Below the pieces are notes generated by a model. The model saw only the letters and a list, made by a program, of their open reading frames with translations. It searched no databases and had not been told where the DNA came from. Shown here piece by piece: positions 22,516-31,749 of a stretch of DNA of 64,000 nt. Every line of letters starts with the position of its first letter. The first letter of the stretch is position 1. The position numbers and the translations under genes are program-made. Origin of the DNA: Pseudomonadota bacterium (GTDB lineage: Bacteria; Myxococcota_A; UBA796; SXON01); assembly GCA_030685065.1 (NCBI GenBank), contig JAUXQH010000175.1, forward strand, positions 113,744-177,743. Direction: 5' to 3'.

Positions 22516-25350
22516 ATGTCGAACGCCCTCTCCCGTCGCGGTTTCCTCCGGGGAACCCTCGGTGCGGCCGCGGTAGGCGGCGCGATCGTCGATCGCGCCC
22601 TGGCCGAGTCGCTCCCGCCCGTTGCCCCTTCCCCCGCCCCCCCATCCGCCGGCGCGCCGGGGACGGAGACAACCTCCGTCCGCACCGTCGTCAACGGGCG
22701 CGCCGAGTCGTTCGATGTCGGCCCCGACGACACCGCGCTGCACGTGGTGCGCGAGCGCCTCGGCCTGACCGGGACGAAGGAGGCCTGCGGGCACGGCGCG
22801 TGCGGGGCCTGCGCGATCCACGTGGACGGCACGCCCGTCGCCTCCTGCCTCCTGCCCGCGACGGCGCTCGCGGGGCACGCGGTCACGACGATCGAGGGCC
22901 TCGGCGCCCCGTCGGCTGCCTCCGCCGTGGCGGAGCTCCACCCCGTCCAGCGCGCCTTCATCGCGGAGGACGCGCTGCAATGCGGGTTCTGCACGCCGGG
23001 CTTCGTGATGGAGGCCGTGGCGTTTCACGATCGCTGGCGGCGAGAGCAGACGCGGCCTCCCACCGAGGACGAGGTGGCCGCCGCGCTCGCCGGACACCTC
23101 TGTCGGTGCGGCGCGTACCCGAGCATCCGTGCCGCCGTGATCGGCGCCTGCTCCGGCCTGCATGACGGCGCGGACCCCGTGGCCCCCCGCCACGAGGCGC
23201 GGGAGAAGGTGACCGGACGCGCGATCTACACGGTGGACGTGAAGCGCCCCGGGCAATTGGAGGGGCGCACCCTCCGCTCGCCGCACGCCAACGCGATCGT
23301 CCGCCGGATCGACCTGACGGCCGCGCTCGCCGCGCCGGGGGTGAAGGCCGCGATCGCCTTCGTGGAGGTGGGCGGAAGGGTGCGGTATGCGGGGCAGGAG
23401 ATCGCCGCGGTGGCCGCCACGGACTGGGAGCACGCCAACGCGGCGTTGAAGCTGATCGCGGTCGAGTACGAGGTCGGGGTGCCCGCCGTCGGCATCGCGG
23501 CCGCGCTCGCGCCCGGCGCCGCCCCCGTGTACGAGGTGCACACGAAGGATCTCCCGCTCCACTTCGAGGGCGTGGCGTTCAGCCTTCCGTGGGAGGGAAA
23601 CCGCCGCGGGCCGCTCGACACCTCGTTCCTCGCGCGGCCCGCGCGGGCGCGCAAGGCGGTGGCCGACCCGGCCAACACCGTGGTGCGCGCGCGCTACGTC
23701 ACCCAGGCGCAGGTGCACACCGCGCTCGAGCCCCACGCGTGCGTGGCCGAGTGGGAGGGCGACAAGAAGCTCCATGTGTGGCTCTCCACCCAGGGCTGCT
23801 CGGCCATGGCGGAGGACCTCGCGGATCGCCTCGATCTGAAGCGTGAGGATGTGCACGTGAACTGCGAGCACGTCGGCGGCGCCTTCGGCGCCAAGCTCGG
23901 GTACACGCCCGAAACCGAGCTGGCGGTGCGGCTCGCCCGGGAGGCGAGGGCCCCGGTCCGGATGGTCAACGATCGCGCCGAGGAGATGGTCGTGGGGGGC
24001 TACCGCCCCGGCATGGACATCGACATCGCGCTCGCGGCCACGCCCGAAGGCGCCCCCGCCGGCATGGTGTTGACGGGCCTCGGGGACGGCGGCGTGTCCG
24101 TGGGCGCGACCAACGGGCTGATGGCGCGGCTGCTCTACCCGGACCTGCCAAAATCGCTCGAGGACTACGACATCCTCTCGCATGCGCCGCCCGGCAAGGC
24201 CTTCCGCGGCCCCGGCGGCCCCCAGGGGATCTTCGCCATCGAGCAGGCGATGGACGCGCTCGCCGTGGCGCGGAGCGAGGACCCCATCACGCTCCGCCGC
24301 CGCTGGGATCCGAACCCCATCCGGGCGATGCTCTACGACACCGCGGAGGCCCACCCGCTCTGGACCGGGCGCGGCGCGCGCGACGCCGCCACGCGCGACA
24401 CCGGGCGCTACCGGCGCGGGGTCGGGCTCGCCGTCGGCACCTGGTACTACCTCTTCTCGCCGGGCACCCAGGTGCGGCTCGACCTCGCCGACGGGCAGCT
24501 GGTGGCCTCGTGCGGCGCGCAGGACATGGGCAACGGCGCGCGGACGGTGCTGGCCACCGCGGTGGCGGACATCTTCGGGCTCGCGCCCGCCGACATCGTC
24601 GCGCGCCTGGGCCACTCCGAAGACGTGCACGGCGTCCCCTCCGGGGGGAGCCGCACGACCGCGTCGGTGGGGCCCGCGGCGCAGGATGCCGCGCGCCAGC
24701 TCCGCGAGGAGCTCGTCGGGTGGGCGCGGCGCGGAATGGGCCTCGTGCGGCCCGTCGCGGGGCCCGACGGCGTGCGCCACGAAGGCGGGCTGACCTCGTG
24801 GCGCGACGTGATGGCGAGCTCCCCGCCCGTGACGACGATCGGGCGGAGGCGCCTCGACGAGGAGGGGCTCCAGCTCGGCGCCGGCCCCGACGTGGCGCTC
24901 GGAAAGCGCCTCCCCGGCGCGCTCCAGATGACGGAGGTCGAGGTCGACACGCGGCTCGGTCGCGTGACCGCGCGACGCGTGTGGATCGGCATCGGCGTCG
25001 GCAGGATCTGGGTCCCCGCGCTGGCCAAGAGCCAGGTGGAGGGCGCGGTCGTCCAGGGCCTCGGCTTCGCCCTGTACGAAGAGCGGCGGCTCGACCCGCG
25101 CACGGGGCGCGCGTTGACGCTGGGGCTCGAGGACTACCGGTTGCCCGGCCTCGGAGACATCCCGCAGATCGAGGTGCACTTCGAGGAGCGCGGCTTCGAG
25201 CACGTCAATGGCCTCGGTGTCGGCCTTGCCGAGCTGTCGACCGTCCCCACGGCCGCCTCGGTGGCCAACGCGGTGCACGCCGCGACGGGGTGGCGGCCGC
25301 TCGAGCTGCCGATACGGCCGGATCGCGTCATCACGGGGGTGGCCTCGTGA
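22516..25350 (+). CDS. Tat-exported molybdenum hydroxylase, fused 2Fe-2S and molybdopterin subunits
   Basis: A 944-residue xanthine dehydrogenase/aldehyde oxidase family enzyme. The start at 22516 gives a twin-arginine signal (SRRGFLRG, residues 6-13), so the folded enzyme should reach the periplasm. Two [2Fe-2S] clusters follow: C91, C96, C99 and C111 (plant ferredoxin type) and C156, C159, C196 and C198. The molybdopterin part starts near 215, with GQEIAAVAA, AFRGPGGPQGIF and QDMGNGAR. The catalytic Glu is probably E906 in GLAELSTVPTA, where most relatives have GGEPPTVPTA; the Glu is kept but its neighbours differ. Related periplasmic PaoABC oxidises aromatic aldehydes using separate 2Fe-2S and Mo subunits; here those are fused. 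The GTGA overlap couples it to the FAD subunit gene. The substrate is unknown, and no XdhC/PaoD chaperone lies nearby. Confidence 0.9.
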   Translation: MSNALSRRGFLRGTLGAAAVGGAIVDRALAESLPPVAPSPAPPSAGAPGTETTSVRTVVNGRAESFDVGPDDTALHVVRERLGLTGTKEACGHGACGACAIHVDGTPVASCLLPATALAGHAVTTIEGLGAPSAASAVAELHPVQRAFIAEDALQCGFCTPGFVMEAVAFHDRWRREQTRPPTEDEVAAALAGHLCRCGAYPSIRAAVIGACSGLHDGADPVAPRHEAREKVTGRAIYTVDVKRPGQLEGRTLRSPHANAIVRRIDLTAALAAPGVKAAIAFVEVGGRVRYAGQEIAAVAATDWEHANAALKLIAVEYEVGVPAVGIAAALAPGAAPVYEVHTKDLPLHFEGVAFSLPWEGNRRGPLDTSFLARPARARKAVADPANTVVRARYVTQAQVHTALEPHACVAEWEGDKKLHVWLSTQGCSAMAEDLADRLDLKREDVHVNCEHVGGAFGAKLGYTPETELAVRLAREARAPVRMVNDRAEEMVVGGYRPGMDIDIALAATPEGAPAGMVLTGLGDGGVSVGATNGLMARLLYPDLPKSLEDYDILSHAPPGKAFRGPGGPQGIFAIEQAMDALAVARSEDPITLRRRWDPNPIRAMLYDTAEAHPLWTGRGARDAATRDTGRYRRGVGLAVGTWYYLFSPGTQVRLDLADGQLVASCGAQDMGNGARTVLATAVADIFGLAPADIVARLGHSEDVHGVPSGGSRTTASVGPAAQDAARQLREELVGWARRGMGLVRPVAGPDGVRHEGGLTSWRDVMASSPPVTTIGRRRLDEEGLQLGAGPDVALGKRLPGALQMTEVEVDTRLGRVTARRVWIGIGVGRIWVPALAKSQVEGAVVQGLGFALYEERRLDPRTGRALTLGLEDYRLPGLGDIPQIEVHFEERGFEHVNGLGVGLAELSTVPTAASVANAVHAATGWRPLELPIRPDRVITGVAS

Positions 25351-26324
25351 TCCGCTTTCCGACCGACATCGCCGAGATCGCGAGCCGGCCCGGAGAGCTG
25401 CGCGCGGGGGGCACCGACCTCTCCGAGCGGCGCCGGAGCGGGCGATCGCGCGGGCCCCTGGTGGACCTCCGTGATCTGCCGGGGCTCGGCGCCATCGAGC
25501 TTGTGGACGGAGGCCTGCGGGTGGGCGCGAAGGTCACCATCGCGGCGCTCGCGGCCCACGCCTCCGTGCCCGCCGGGCTGGCCCAGGCGGCGGGCGGGCT
25601 CGCGACGCCCCAGATCCGCGCGGTCGCGACGGTGGCGGGCAACCTCTCGCAGCGGGTCCGCTGCTGGTATTTCCGCAATCCGGAATTCTCGTGCCTGCAG
25701 AGCGGGGGCACGTCGTGCCTGGCGCGCGACGGGGACCACCTCTACCATTCGTGCTTCGACGACCAGGCATGCGTCGCGCCGCACCCCTCGACCCTGGCGT
25801 GCGCCCTCCTCGCGTACGACGCGACCGTGGAGGTCGCGGAGGCGCCCGGAGCCGGTCAGGTCGCGCATGGCGCCGGCGCCCCCGCCGCGGGACAGGCTCC
25901 GCTCCTCCCCCTCGCGGGGGTGCTCGCCTCCCTGCAAGCGGCGCACTTCGGCCGCGGCCAGCCCCCGATGATCGTGGCCCTGCGCGTGCCGACGCCGGCC
26001 GCCGGGGAGCGCGCCGCCTATGTCCGCGCGATCGCCCGGGCCCGCGCGGAGTGGCCCCTCGCGGAGGTCGTGGTGCGGCTCTCCGTCGTGGATGGGCTTG
26101 TCACCGCGGCGCGGGTGGTGGTCGGCGGGGTCGCCACCGTGCCGATCCGTCGCGAGGCGGTAGAGGCCGCCCTCGTCGGTGGCGCGCCGGACGAGGGGCG
26201 CATCGCCGCGGCCGCCGCCCTGGCGAGCGAAGGTGCGCGACCGCTGCCCATGACGGGCTACAAGCTCCCCATCCTGGTCGGGGCGGTACGCGAGGCGCTC
26301 GAGCGCGCCGCCGGAGCATCGTGA
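25347..26324 (+). CDS. FAD-binding subunit of the molybdenum hydroxylase, with probable [4Fe-4S] segment
   Basis: A 325-residue FAD_binding_5-type subunit that passes electrons from the iron-sulfur clusters to the acceptor. LRAGGTDL at 18-25 is the FAD pyrophosphate-binding motif, and ATPQIRAVATVAGNLSQR matches the conserved second flavin motif. Five Cys between 106 and 142 (C106, C116, C124, C136, C142) occupy the loop that binds an extra [4Fe-4S] cluster in 4-hydroxybenzoyl-CoA reductase and PaoB. The C-terminal domain ends GYKLPILVGAVREALERA. It has no signal peptide, so it would be exported with the Tat-tagged subunit. The start is the GTG at 25347, overlapping the upstream stop; the longer open frame upstream is a shadow of the Mo subunit gene. 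Confidence 0.88.
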   Translation: MIRFPTDIAEIASRPGELRAGGTDLSERRRSGRSRGPLVDLRDLPGLGAIELVDGGLRVGAKVTIAALAAHASVPAGLAQAAGGLATPQIRAVATVAGNLSQRVRCWYFRNPEFSCLQSGGTSCLARDGDHLYHSCFDDQACVAPHPSTLACALLAYDATVEVAEAPGAGQVAHGAGAPAAGQAPLLPLAGVLASLQAAHFGRGQPPMIVALRVPTPAAGERAAYVRAIARARAEWPLAEVVVRLSVVDGLVTAARVVVGGVATVPIRREAVEAALVGGAPDEGRIAAAAALASEGARPLPMTGYKLPILVGAVREALERAAGAS

Positions 26325-26554
26325 TGCAACTGTGTAGATCCCTCCGATGGAAGAGCTGGTACGGGACCGACGCGTTCACCGAGTCCAGCCTGGTGGAGAC
26401 GTTCCGGGCGAACGAGGTCCCGTACACCTGCTTGCAGACCTGCCAGCCGTGGGGGCCGGACGACGCGCCGGCCGTCCCGGAGCGCTGTGACGGCTCGCGG
26501 CGCTGCTTCCGCCCGTCCCCGAAGCTCATCCCGGGATCCACCCCGAGCGTGTAG
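26324..26554 (+). CDS. Small Cys-rich protein coupled to the molybdenum hydroxylase genes
   Basis: A 76-residue ORF whose ATG shares a base with the stop of the FAD subunit gene (TGATG), which argues that it is real and made with the enzyme. The sequence has five Cys (C4, C36, C40, C55, C61), two early Trp residues and the segment RSLRWKSWYGTD. There is no signal peptide, so if it travels to the periplasm it would do so with the complex. C36-x3-C40 together with C55 and C61 could bind a metal or a cluster, or form disulfides. I do not recognise the family. Candidate roles are a maturation factor, a small extra subunit or an electron-transfer partner of the oxidase; none is demonstrated. Confidence 0.6.
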   Translation: MQLCRSLRWKSWYGTDAFTESSLVETFRANEVPYTCLQTCQPWGPDDAPAVPERCDGSRRCFRPSPKLIPGSTPSV

Positions 26555-26618
26555 CGTCGCTCCCGTTCTCACGGAGCAAAGGGGCCCGTTCGCGTGTTCG
26601 ACTCGGTCCGGGGGGGCC

Positions 26619-28712
26619 GTGGATCCGCTCGACGTCGCCCATCTCCTCGATCACCTGGGGGATGGCATCTTCTCCGTCGGCGCCGATGGTGAGCTTGGGC
26701 TCGTCAACGCGGCGGCGGCCGCGCTTCTGGCCCTTCCGGGGGAGCCTCGGTCGGACGTTCAGCCGTCCACGCGAGCGCCCGCCTGGTTCGGAGGCCTCGG
26801 GGCGTTCCGGGCGGACCGGGAAACCCCGATGGCCGAAGCCGACTTCGCGCCGATGGCGGCGGCACGCCGCGGCGAGCCGGTGGAGCAGGACGTGTTCCTC
26901 CGCGATCGGGCTTCACCCGACGGCCGGCTCCTTCACCTCTGCGCCTGGCCCGTTCGGGATGCGAGCGGGGCCTCGGCGGGCGCGGTGGCGGTCGTGCGGC
27001 ACGCCGAAGCCGCGGGCAGCGCGGAGGCCGAGCTCCAAGGCCGATTCATCGAGCTGCTGCGCGTTGTCGCGGTGGCCGCCAACGACGCCACCGACCTCGA
27101 CGAGGCGCTCCTGGTGACGCTCGAGGCCGTGGGACGCGCGGCCCATTGGAGCGTGGGACAGGCGCTGCTGGTGGGAGGTCTTCCACCTCGATTCGTGGCC
27201 ACGACGGTTCGTTATGTCGCGGATCGGGAGCGGTACGCAAGCCTCTGCGTCGCGATGGATGCCACCAACGTGGGGCTCGACGAGGGGCTGCCGGGCCGCG
27301 TTTTCCAGACGGGAGGGCCGGTGGTGGTCCCCGACATGACCGGCGACCCGACGTTTCTCCGTCTGTCCGCCGCAGCCGCGGGCCTCAGAGCCGGCTTCGG
27401 CTTCCCAATCCTCGTGCGCAACGAGGTGGTCGGCGTGCTCGAGTTCTTCGCGCCCGAACACACGGCCCCCGACCCGGCGCTGCTCGACGTGCTCGTGCAG
27501 GTCGGCACGCTGCTCGGTCGCGTGGTCGAGCGGGAGCGAGCACGTTCGAACGAGGCGTTTTTCCGAGCCATCATCGATCATGTCGGCGATCCGATCTTCG
27601 TGAAGGACCGGAAGCACCGGTGGGTGGTGCTCAACCGCGCGCTGACCGAGCTCGTACAATTTCCCCACGACGACATGATCGGCAAGACGGACCACGACTT
27701 CTTCCCGAAGGAGCAGGCCGACTTCTTCCACGCGAAGGACCGGGAGATGTTCTCGTTCGAGAGCTCGGTCGTGGTCGAGGAGGAGCCGATCACCGACGCG
27801 AGCGGAAACATCCACTGGCTCGCCACCACGAAGGTCCCGCTCCGCGGCCCCTCGGGCGAGGTCACCCACCTCGTCGGCATCATCCACGACATCACGCGCC
27901 TCAAGATCGCGGAGGATGACCTCCGCCAGAAAAACCTCCAGCTCGCCGCGGAGGTCCGCCAGCACGCGGGCGCGGAGGCGCAGCTCCAGGCGGCGAACCG
28001 GGATCTCGAGGGGTTCTGCCACTCGGTCTCCCACGACCTCCGCACCCCGCTGCGCGCCATCGACGGCTTCAGCGGAATGCTCCTCCGCGAGCACGCCGAT
28101 CAGCTCGACGAGGTCGGGCGCAATTGCCTTCGGCGGGTCCGAAAGAACACCGAGCGGATGGCCCAGCTCATGGACGACCTCCTCCAGCTCTCCCGGGTGT
28201 CGCGCTCCGCGCTCCATCGGCAGCCCGTCGATCTCCGGACGCTCGCGCGGGAGGTGTTCGAGGAGCTGCGTCGTCGCGAGCCGAGCCGACGCGTGACCCT
28301 CTCGGCCAACGTTCCCCTCGTCGTGTCGGCGGATCGTCGGCTCGTGCGACTTCTCCTCGAAAACCTGATCGGAAACGCCTGGAAGTTCACGAGCCTCCGT
28401 CCGGACGCGCACATCGGACTGCGGCGAGCGGGAGACGCCTTCTGTGTCGAGGACGATGGCGCGGGCTTCGAGATGGCCTATGTCGGCGCGCTCTTCAAGC
28501 CCTTCAGCCGTCTGCACGGGCACGAGGAGTTTCCGGGGACGGGGGTGGGGCTCGCGACGGTCCTCCGGATCGTCGAGCGCCACGGGGGCAGCGTGTGGGC
28601 CGAAGGGGAGGTCGATCGCGGCGCGAAGGTGTGCTTCACGCTCGGAGGCGCGGCCTCGGCTCCCCGGAGCGGCGCCCGCGGCGCCCTCACTCGTCGCGAA
28701 AGTGAATCGTGA
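26619..28712 (+). CDS. Cytoplasmic PAS-GAF-PAS sensor histidine kinase
   Basis: A 697-residue hybrid-free sensor kinase without membrane segments. A GTG at 26619 preceded by a GGGGGG run is the likely start; the open frame upstream overlaps the small Cys-rich gene. The order is PAS (about 1-125, DHLGDGIFSVGADG), GAF (about 150-300, GLPGRVFQTGGPVVVPDM), PAS with PAC (about 315-430, DHVGDPIFVKDRKHRW), coiled coil, HisKA with phospho-acceptor H472 in SHDLRTPLRAID, then HATPase with NLIGNAWKFT, EDDGAGFEM and GTGVGLAT. The last parts resemble bacteriophytochrome-type kinases, but no chromophore Cys or PHY domain is seen. No response regulator is adjacent. Its 3' end overlaps the convergent TonB-like gene by 26 bp. 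Confidence 0.9.
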   Translation: MDPLDVAHLLDHLGDGIFSVGADGELGLVNAAAAALLALPGEPRSDVQPSTRAPAWFGGLGAFRADRETPMAEADFAPMAAARRGEPVEQDVFLRDRASPDGRLLHLCAWPVRDASGASAGAVAVVRHAEAAGSAEAELQGRFIELLRVVAVAANDATDLDEALLVTLEAVGRAAHWSVGQALLVGGLPPRFVATTVRYVADRERYASLCVAMDATNVGLDEGLPGRVFQTGGPVVVPDMTGDPTFLRLSAAAAGLRAGFGFPILVRNEVVGVLEFFAPEHTAPDPALLDVLVQVGTLLGRVVERERARSNEAFFRAIIDHVGDPIFVKDRKHRWVVLNRALTELVQFPHDDMIGKTDHDFFPKEQADFFHAKDREMFSFESSVVVEEEPITDASGNIHWLATTKVPLRGPSGEVTHLVGIIHDITRLKIAEDDLRQKNLQLAAEVRQHAGAEAQLQAANRDLEGFCHSVSHDLRTPLRAIDGFSGMLLREHADQLDEVGRNCLRRVRKNTERMAQLMDDLLQLSRVSRSALHRQPVDLRTLAREVFEELRRREPSRRVTLSANVPLVVSADRRLVRLLLENLIGNAWKFTSLRPDAHIGLRRAGDAFCVEDDGAGFEMAYVGALFKPFSRLHGHEEFPGTGVGLATVLRIVERHGGSVWAEGEVDRGAKVCFTLGGAASAPRSGARGALTRRESES

Positions 28713-29436
28713 GGTCGAACCCGGCCCGTACCGCCCGTGTGCCCTCCCGCACGGGGTAGAAGCGGTAGCGCATGGCGACGTTCTGCGCGGCGACGCGGAA
28801 CACCTCGGGGCAGGCCTTCGGCACGACCTCATAGGGCGCACCGCGCTCGTCGATGTGGATGCGGACGACGCACCGCGTGTCGGGCAGGTTGAGGGCGGAG
28901 GCCGCGGCTGGGTAGTCGGATGGGCGAACGTCCGCGCGCACCTTCACCGCCGCCTCGGTCCAGTGGACCACCTTGATGCCGCCCCCGCTGGAGCCCGGGC
29001 CGTCTTTCTCCCCGCCGCCGCCCCCGCCACCTCCGGTCCCGCCACGTCCGCCTCCCTTTCCGGGGAGAGTGGCGTCCGCGGTGCCGTCGTCGCTCGTCGC
29101 GGCGAGGAGGGCGACGGGCGGAACCACGAGCGGCGGAACGACGGGCGTCACGCTGGTGACGACCTCGGGCGGCGGGACGACCGGCGCGGCCGCCTGGGCG
29201 CGTGCTCGTGGCTTCGCGGCCGCCGGCGCCGCGAGGCTCGGGGCGCCGCGGGCGGGGAGGACCAGCTCGATCGGGCGCTCGAGGACGGCCTCGACCTCCT
29301 TGACCTCCTCGATGGCGCGCCCACCGAGCCAGGTGAGGGCGCCGACCGCGCCTCCGTTGAACACGAGCGAGAGGAGCAGGGCCCCTACCCGGCGGCGAGG
29401 CGAGCGGGAGGTGGCGCGACCGACGCTGTCGAACAA
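28687..29436 (-). CDS. TonB-like energy transducer
   Basis: A 249-residue protein with the TonB plan: a short basic N-terminus, one membrane segment (about 17-37, VGALLLSLVFNGGAVGALTWL), a long Pro/Ala/Gly-rich periplasmic spacer, and a C-terminal TonB domain (TRCVVRIHIDERGAPYEV and AMRYRFYPVREGTRAV). I place the start at a TTG at 29436. It gives the MFDSVG opening common in myxobacterial TonB proteins and has GGAG five bases upstream; no ATG or GTG fits better. TonB proteins use the proton gradient through ExbB/ExbD to energise outer-membrane transport, but neither ExbB/D nor a TonB-dependent receptor is nearby. An alternative is a gliding or AglT-like envelope protein with a TonB fold. Confidence 0.8.
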   Translation of the reverse strand: MFDSVGRATSRSPRRRVGALLLSLVFNGGAVGALTWLGGRAIEEVKEVEAVLERPIELVLPARGAPSLAAPAAAKPRARAQAAAPVVPPPEVVTSVTPVVPPLVVPPVALLAATSDDGTADATLPGKGGGRGGTGGGGGGGGEKDGPGSSGGGIKVVHWTEAAVKVRADVRPSDYPAAASALNLPDTRCVVRIHIDERGAPYEVVPKACPEVFRVAAQNVAMRYRFYPVREGTRAVRAGFDLTIHFRDE

Positions 29437-29510
29437 GGGAGCTCCGAACGGGTGCTCGAAGCGTAGCCGTGCCCGCGGAATGGCTGTGTCACCGCTGGGT
29501 CTACGGGCGG

Positions 29511-31736
29511 CTAGCCGCCGAGGATCCCCGCGGCGTCGCCGCTGACGAGGTAGGTCCACCCCAACGTGGGCAGGGCGCTCCACGCCCAGAGGGTGCCGTC
29601 CGCGACGATGTGGCCCGCGTCCGGGCTGGCCGCGACCGCCTCGAGCACGACCGGGCGGGCGAACGGCGGCGGCTTCCAGTCGCGCACGTGCCGGGCCTGG
29701 TCGCGCAGACTGGAGCGGACGACGACCCGCCCGTCGCCGTTCACCAGCCACGCCTCCACCCCGTCCGGCACGTTGGCGGGCACGAGGAGCGTGTCGATCA
29801 GGTACCCGACCGTGATGTCGACGGCGGCCACCCCGAGCAAGGCGCCCTCCGGCGTACGGAGCGCGCGGGTGCACGTCACGAGCAGGCCCATCCCGCTCTC
29901 GTCGAGCGTGGCCGGCTCCCAATGGGGGCCGACCGATGCGATCGCCGCGCGGTACCAGGACTTCTCGCGGGGGTCGTAGGCGTCGGGGTAGACGCCGCTG
30001 CCCGGGTAGCCGACCAGGAAGCCGGACTCGGTGGCGACGTAGGACCACACGATGGGGACGCCCGTGGACTTGAGGCGCCCCTGCCATCCCTCGGCCGCTC
30101 CGGTGCTTCGCCGGTGCACGTCCTGGAATACGGGCCCGAGGGCCACCACCTGCGAGACCTGGTCGGCCACCAACCGCTCGTCGACGCCCGGCGCGAGGAC
30201 GACGTCGGGGTGGAGGAGGCTGATGCGGCCGTCGTAGTAGGGGGAGAGGACCAGGTCGGGCGGGGCCTTCCCGGGGAGAGAGAACGCGGCCGACAGGAAG
30301 TAAGGCCGGCGCACCACCGGATCCCCCAGGCGCGCCTCCGCGGCCGTCGCGAGGCCCTGGAGGAGCCCCTCGTAGCGCAGGAGCGAGGACTCCATCCGTC
30401 GCGATTGGCCGGACGTGGCGCCGATCAGGAGCCCCAGCCGACCCTCGCGCTCGGCGGCGGCCTCCCGGGCGACCTCCCGCACGCCGAGGGCGGCCAGCAC
30501 GCCCAGCGCACCGGTCAACACGACGAGGAGCCCCAGGCCGACCCCGATCGCGAGCGCGGTCTGCCGGTGATGGCTGATCAAGCGGGCCATGCGCTGGCCG
30601 AGCGTGTCGGGCTCGGCGAGCACGGCGTCGTCCCGCAGATAGCGGCGAACGTCCTCGCCGAGCGCGGCGACGTCGGGGTAGCGGCGCGCCCGCTCGAGCT
30701 GGGTGGCGCGACGCACGATCGCGGCCAGCTCGCGGGGAACCTTCTCGCGGGGATCGAGCGGCGTGAGCGGGTCCTTCTCTCCGGCGGCGGCGCGTTGGAG
30801 CACGTACGCCGCGCCCTTGCCGCCGCGCGCGACCCGCAGCGTCACCAGCTCGGCGAGGAGGAGGCCGAGCGCGTACTGATCGCTACGCCCGTCGAGCGAG
30901 TCGTTCAGCCCCTGGGCCTGCTCGGGCGACATGTACCGGGGCGTGCCGATGGCGAGCCCGAGCTGCGTCCTCTCGGCGCGTCCGCTCGGCACGTCGTCCT
31001 CCGTGATGGCCTCGGCGCCCCCGATGAGCCGGGCGATGCCCCAATCCATCACGATGACCTCCTGGAAGGCTCCCACCATGATGTTGTCGGGCTTCAGGTC
31101 ACGGTGGATGACGCCGCGGGTGTGCGCGTGCGCCACGGCGCTGCTCACCTGGAGGAAGATGTCGAGGCGGGCGGGGAGCGCGAGCTCCGCCGGGAGGCGT
31201 TTCCGCTTCTCCGTGAGGGCGCGGGCCTCGACGAGGACCTGCTTCAACGTCCGCCCACGGATGAGCTTCATCGAGTACGCGAGCGCGCCGTCCGCCTGCG
31301 GCTCGAGCCCATAGATCGGGATGATCGACGGGTGATCGAGCTGCGCCGTGATCTGCACCTCGTGGGTGAAGCGCGTCATGAGGACGGGGGACTTCGCCAG
31401 GCGCGCGTCCATCCGCTTGATGGCGACGTTGCGACGGAGCTTCGCGTCCCGCCCGATGTAGACCTCTCCCATCGCCCCCTTGCCGAGCAGGCCCAGCAGG
31501 CGATGGGGGTTGGCGGGCGCCTGGCTCGCCGCGGCCTCCGAGAGCGTGAGCGTCACGTCGAGCGACGCGAGCACCTCCCGGAGCTGGTCGGCGTCGAGGT
31601 GCCCGTCGGCGTGGAGGGAGGCGACGAAATCGTTCACGTCCCCCTCGCGGTTGCGGGACACGAACCGACGCCACGCAACGTCCGCGTGCGCGGAGAGCGA
31701 CGCGGGGAGCAGGGACTTGAGGCGCGCGAGGTCCAT
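29511..31736 (-). CDS. Membrane Ser/Thr protein kinase with extracellular Cache-like sensor
   Basis: A 741-residue Hanks-type kinase. After an 80-residue N-terminal extension come the Gly-rich loop (GLLGKGAMGEVYIG, residues 82-95), K107 in VAIKRMD, the catalytic loop H211-R212-D213 (HRDLKPDN), D231-W-G in place of DFG, and MSPEQAQG. One membrane segment spans about 393-417. The C-terminal 320 residues lie outside the membrane and resemble a double Cache ligand-binding domain (SWYRAAIASVGPHWEPAT, LLGVAAVDITVGYLIDTL). The arrangement suggests that an extracellular small ligand controls cytoplasmic phosphorylation. DWG variants are frequent in myxobacterial kinases and compatible with activity. 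TAGACT stands 10 bp before the ATG as a possible -10 box, giving a very short leader. Confidence 0.88.
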   Translation of the reverse strand: MDLARLKSLLPASLSAHADVAWRRFVSRNREGDVNDFVASLHADGHLDADQLREVLASLDVTLTLSEAAASQAPANPHRLLGLLGKGAMGEVYIGRDAKLRRNVAIKRMDARLAKSPVLMTRFTHEVQITAQLDHPSIIPIYGLEPQADGALAYSMKLIRGRTLKQVLVEARALTEKRKRLPAELALPARLDIFLQVSSAVAHAHTRGVIHRDLKPDNIMVGAFQEVIVMDWGIARLIGGAEAITEDDVPSGRAERTQLGLAIGTPRYMSPEQAQGLNDSLDGRSDQYALGLLLAELVTLRVARGGKGAAYVLQRAAAGEKDPLTPLDPREKVPRELAAIVRRATQLERARRYPDVAALGEDVRRYLRDDAVLAEPDTLGQRMARLISHHRQTALAIGVGLGLLVVLTGALGVLAALGVREVAREAAAEREGRLGLLIGATSGQSRRMESSLLRYEGLLQGLATAAEARLGDPVVRRPYFLSAAFSLPGKAPPDLVLSPYYDGRISLLHPDVVLAPGVDERLVADQVSQVVALGPVFQDVHRRSTGAAEGWQGRLKSTGVPIVWSYVATESGFLVGYPGSGVYPDAYDPREKSWYRAAIASVGPHWEPATLDESGMGLLVTCTRALRTPEGALLGVAAVDITVGYLIDTLLVPANVPDGVEAWLVNGDGRVVVRSSLRDQARHVRDWKPPPFARPVVLEAVAASPDAGHIVADGTLWAWSALPTLGWTYLVSGDAAGILGG

Positions 31737-31749
31737 ACGACCGACGAGT

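Noticed and set aside
24510..25346. N-terminal extension of the FAD subunit frame
   Set aside because: It lies within the molybdenum subunit gene and has shadow composition; the GTGA overlap gives the natural start.
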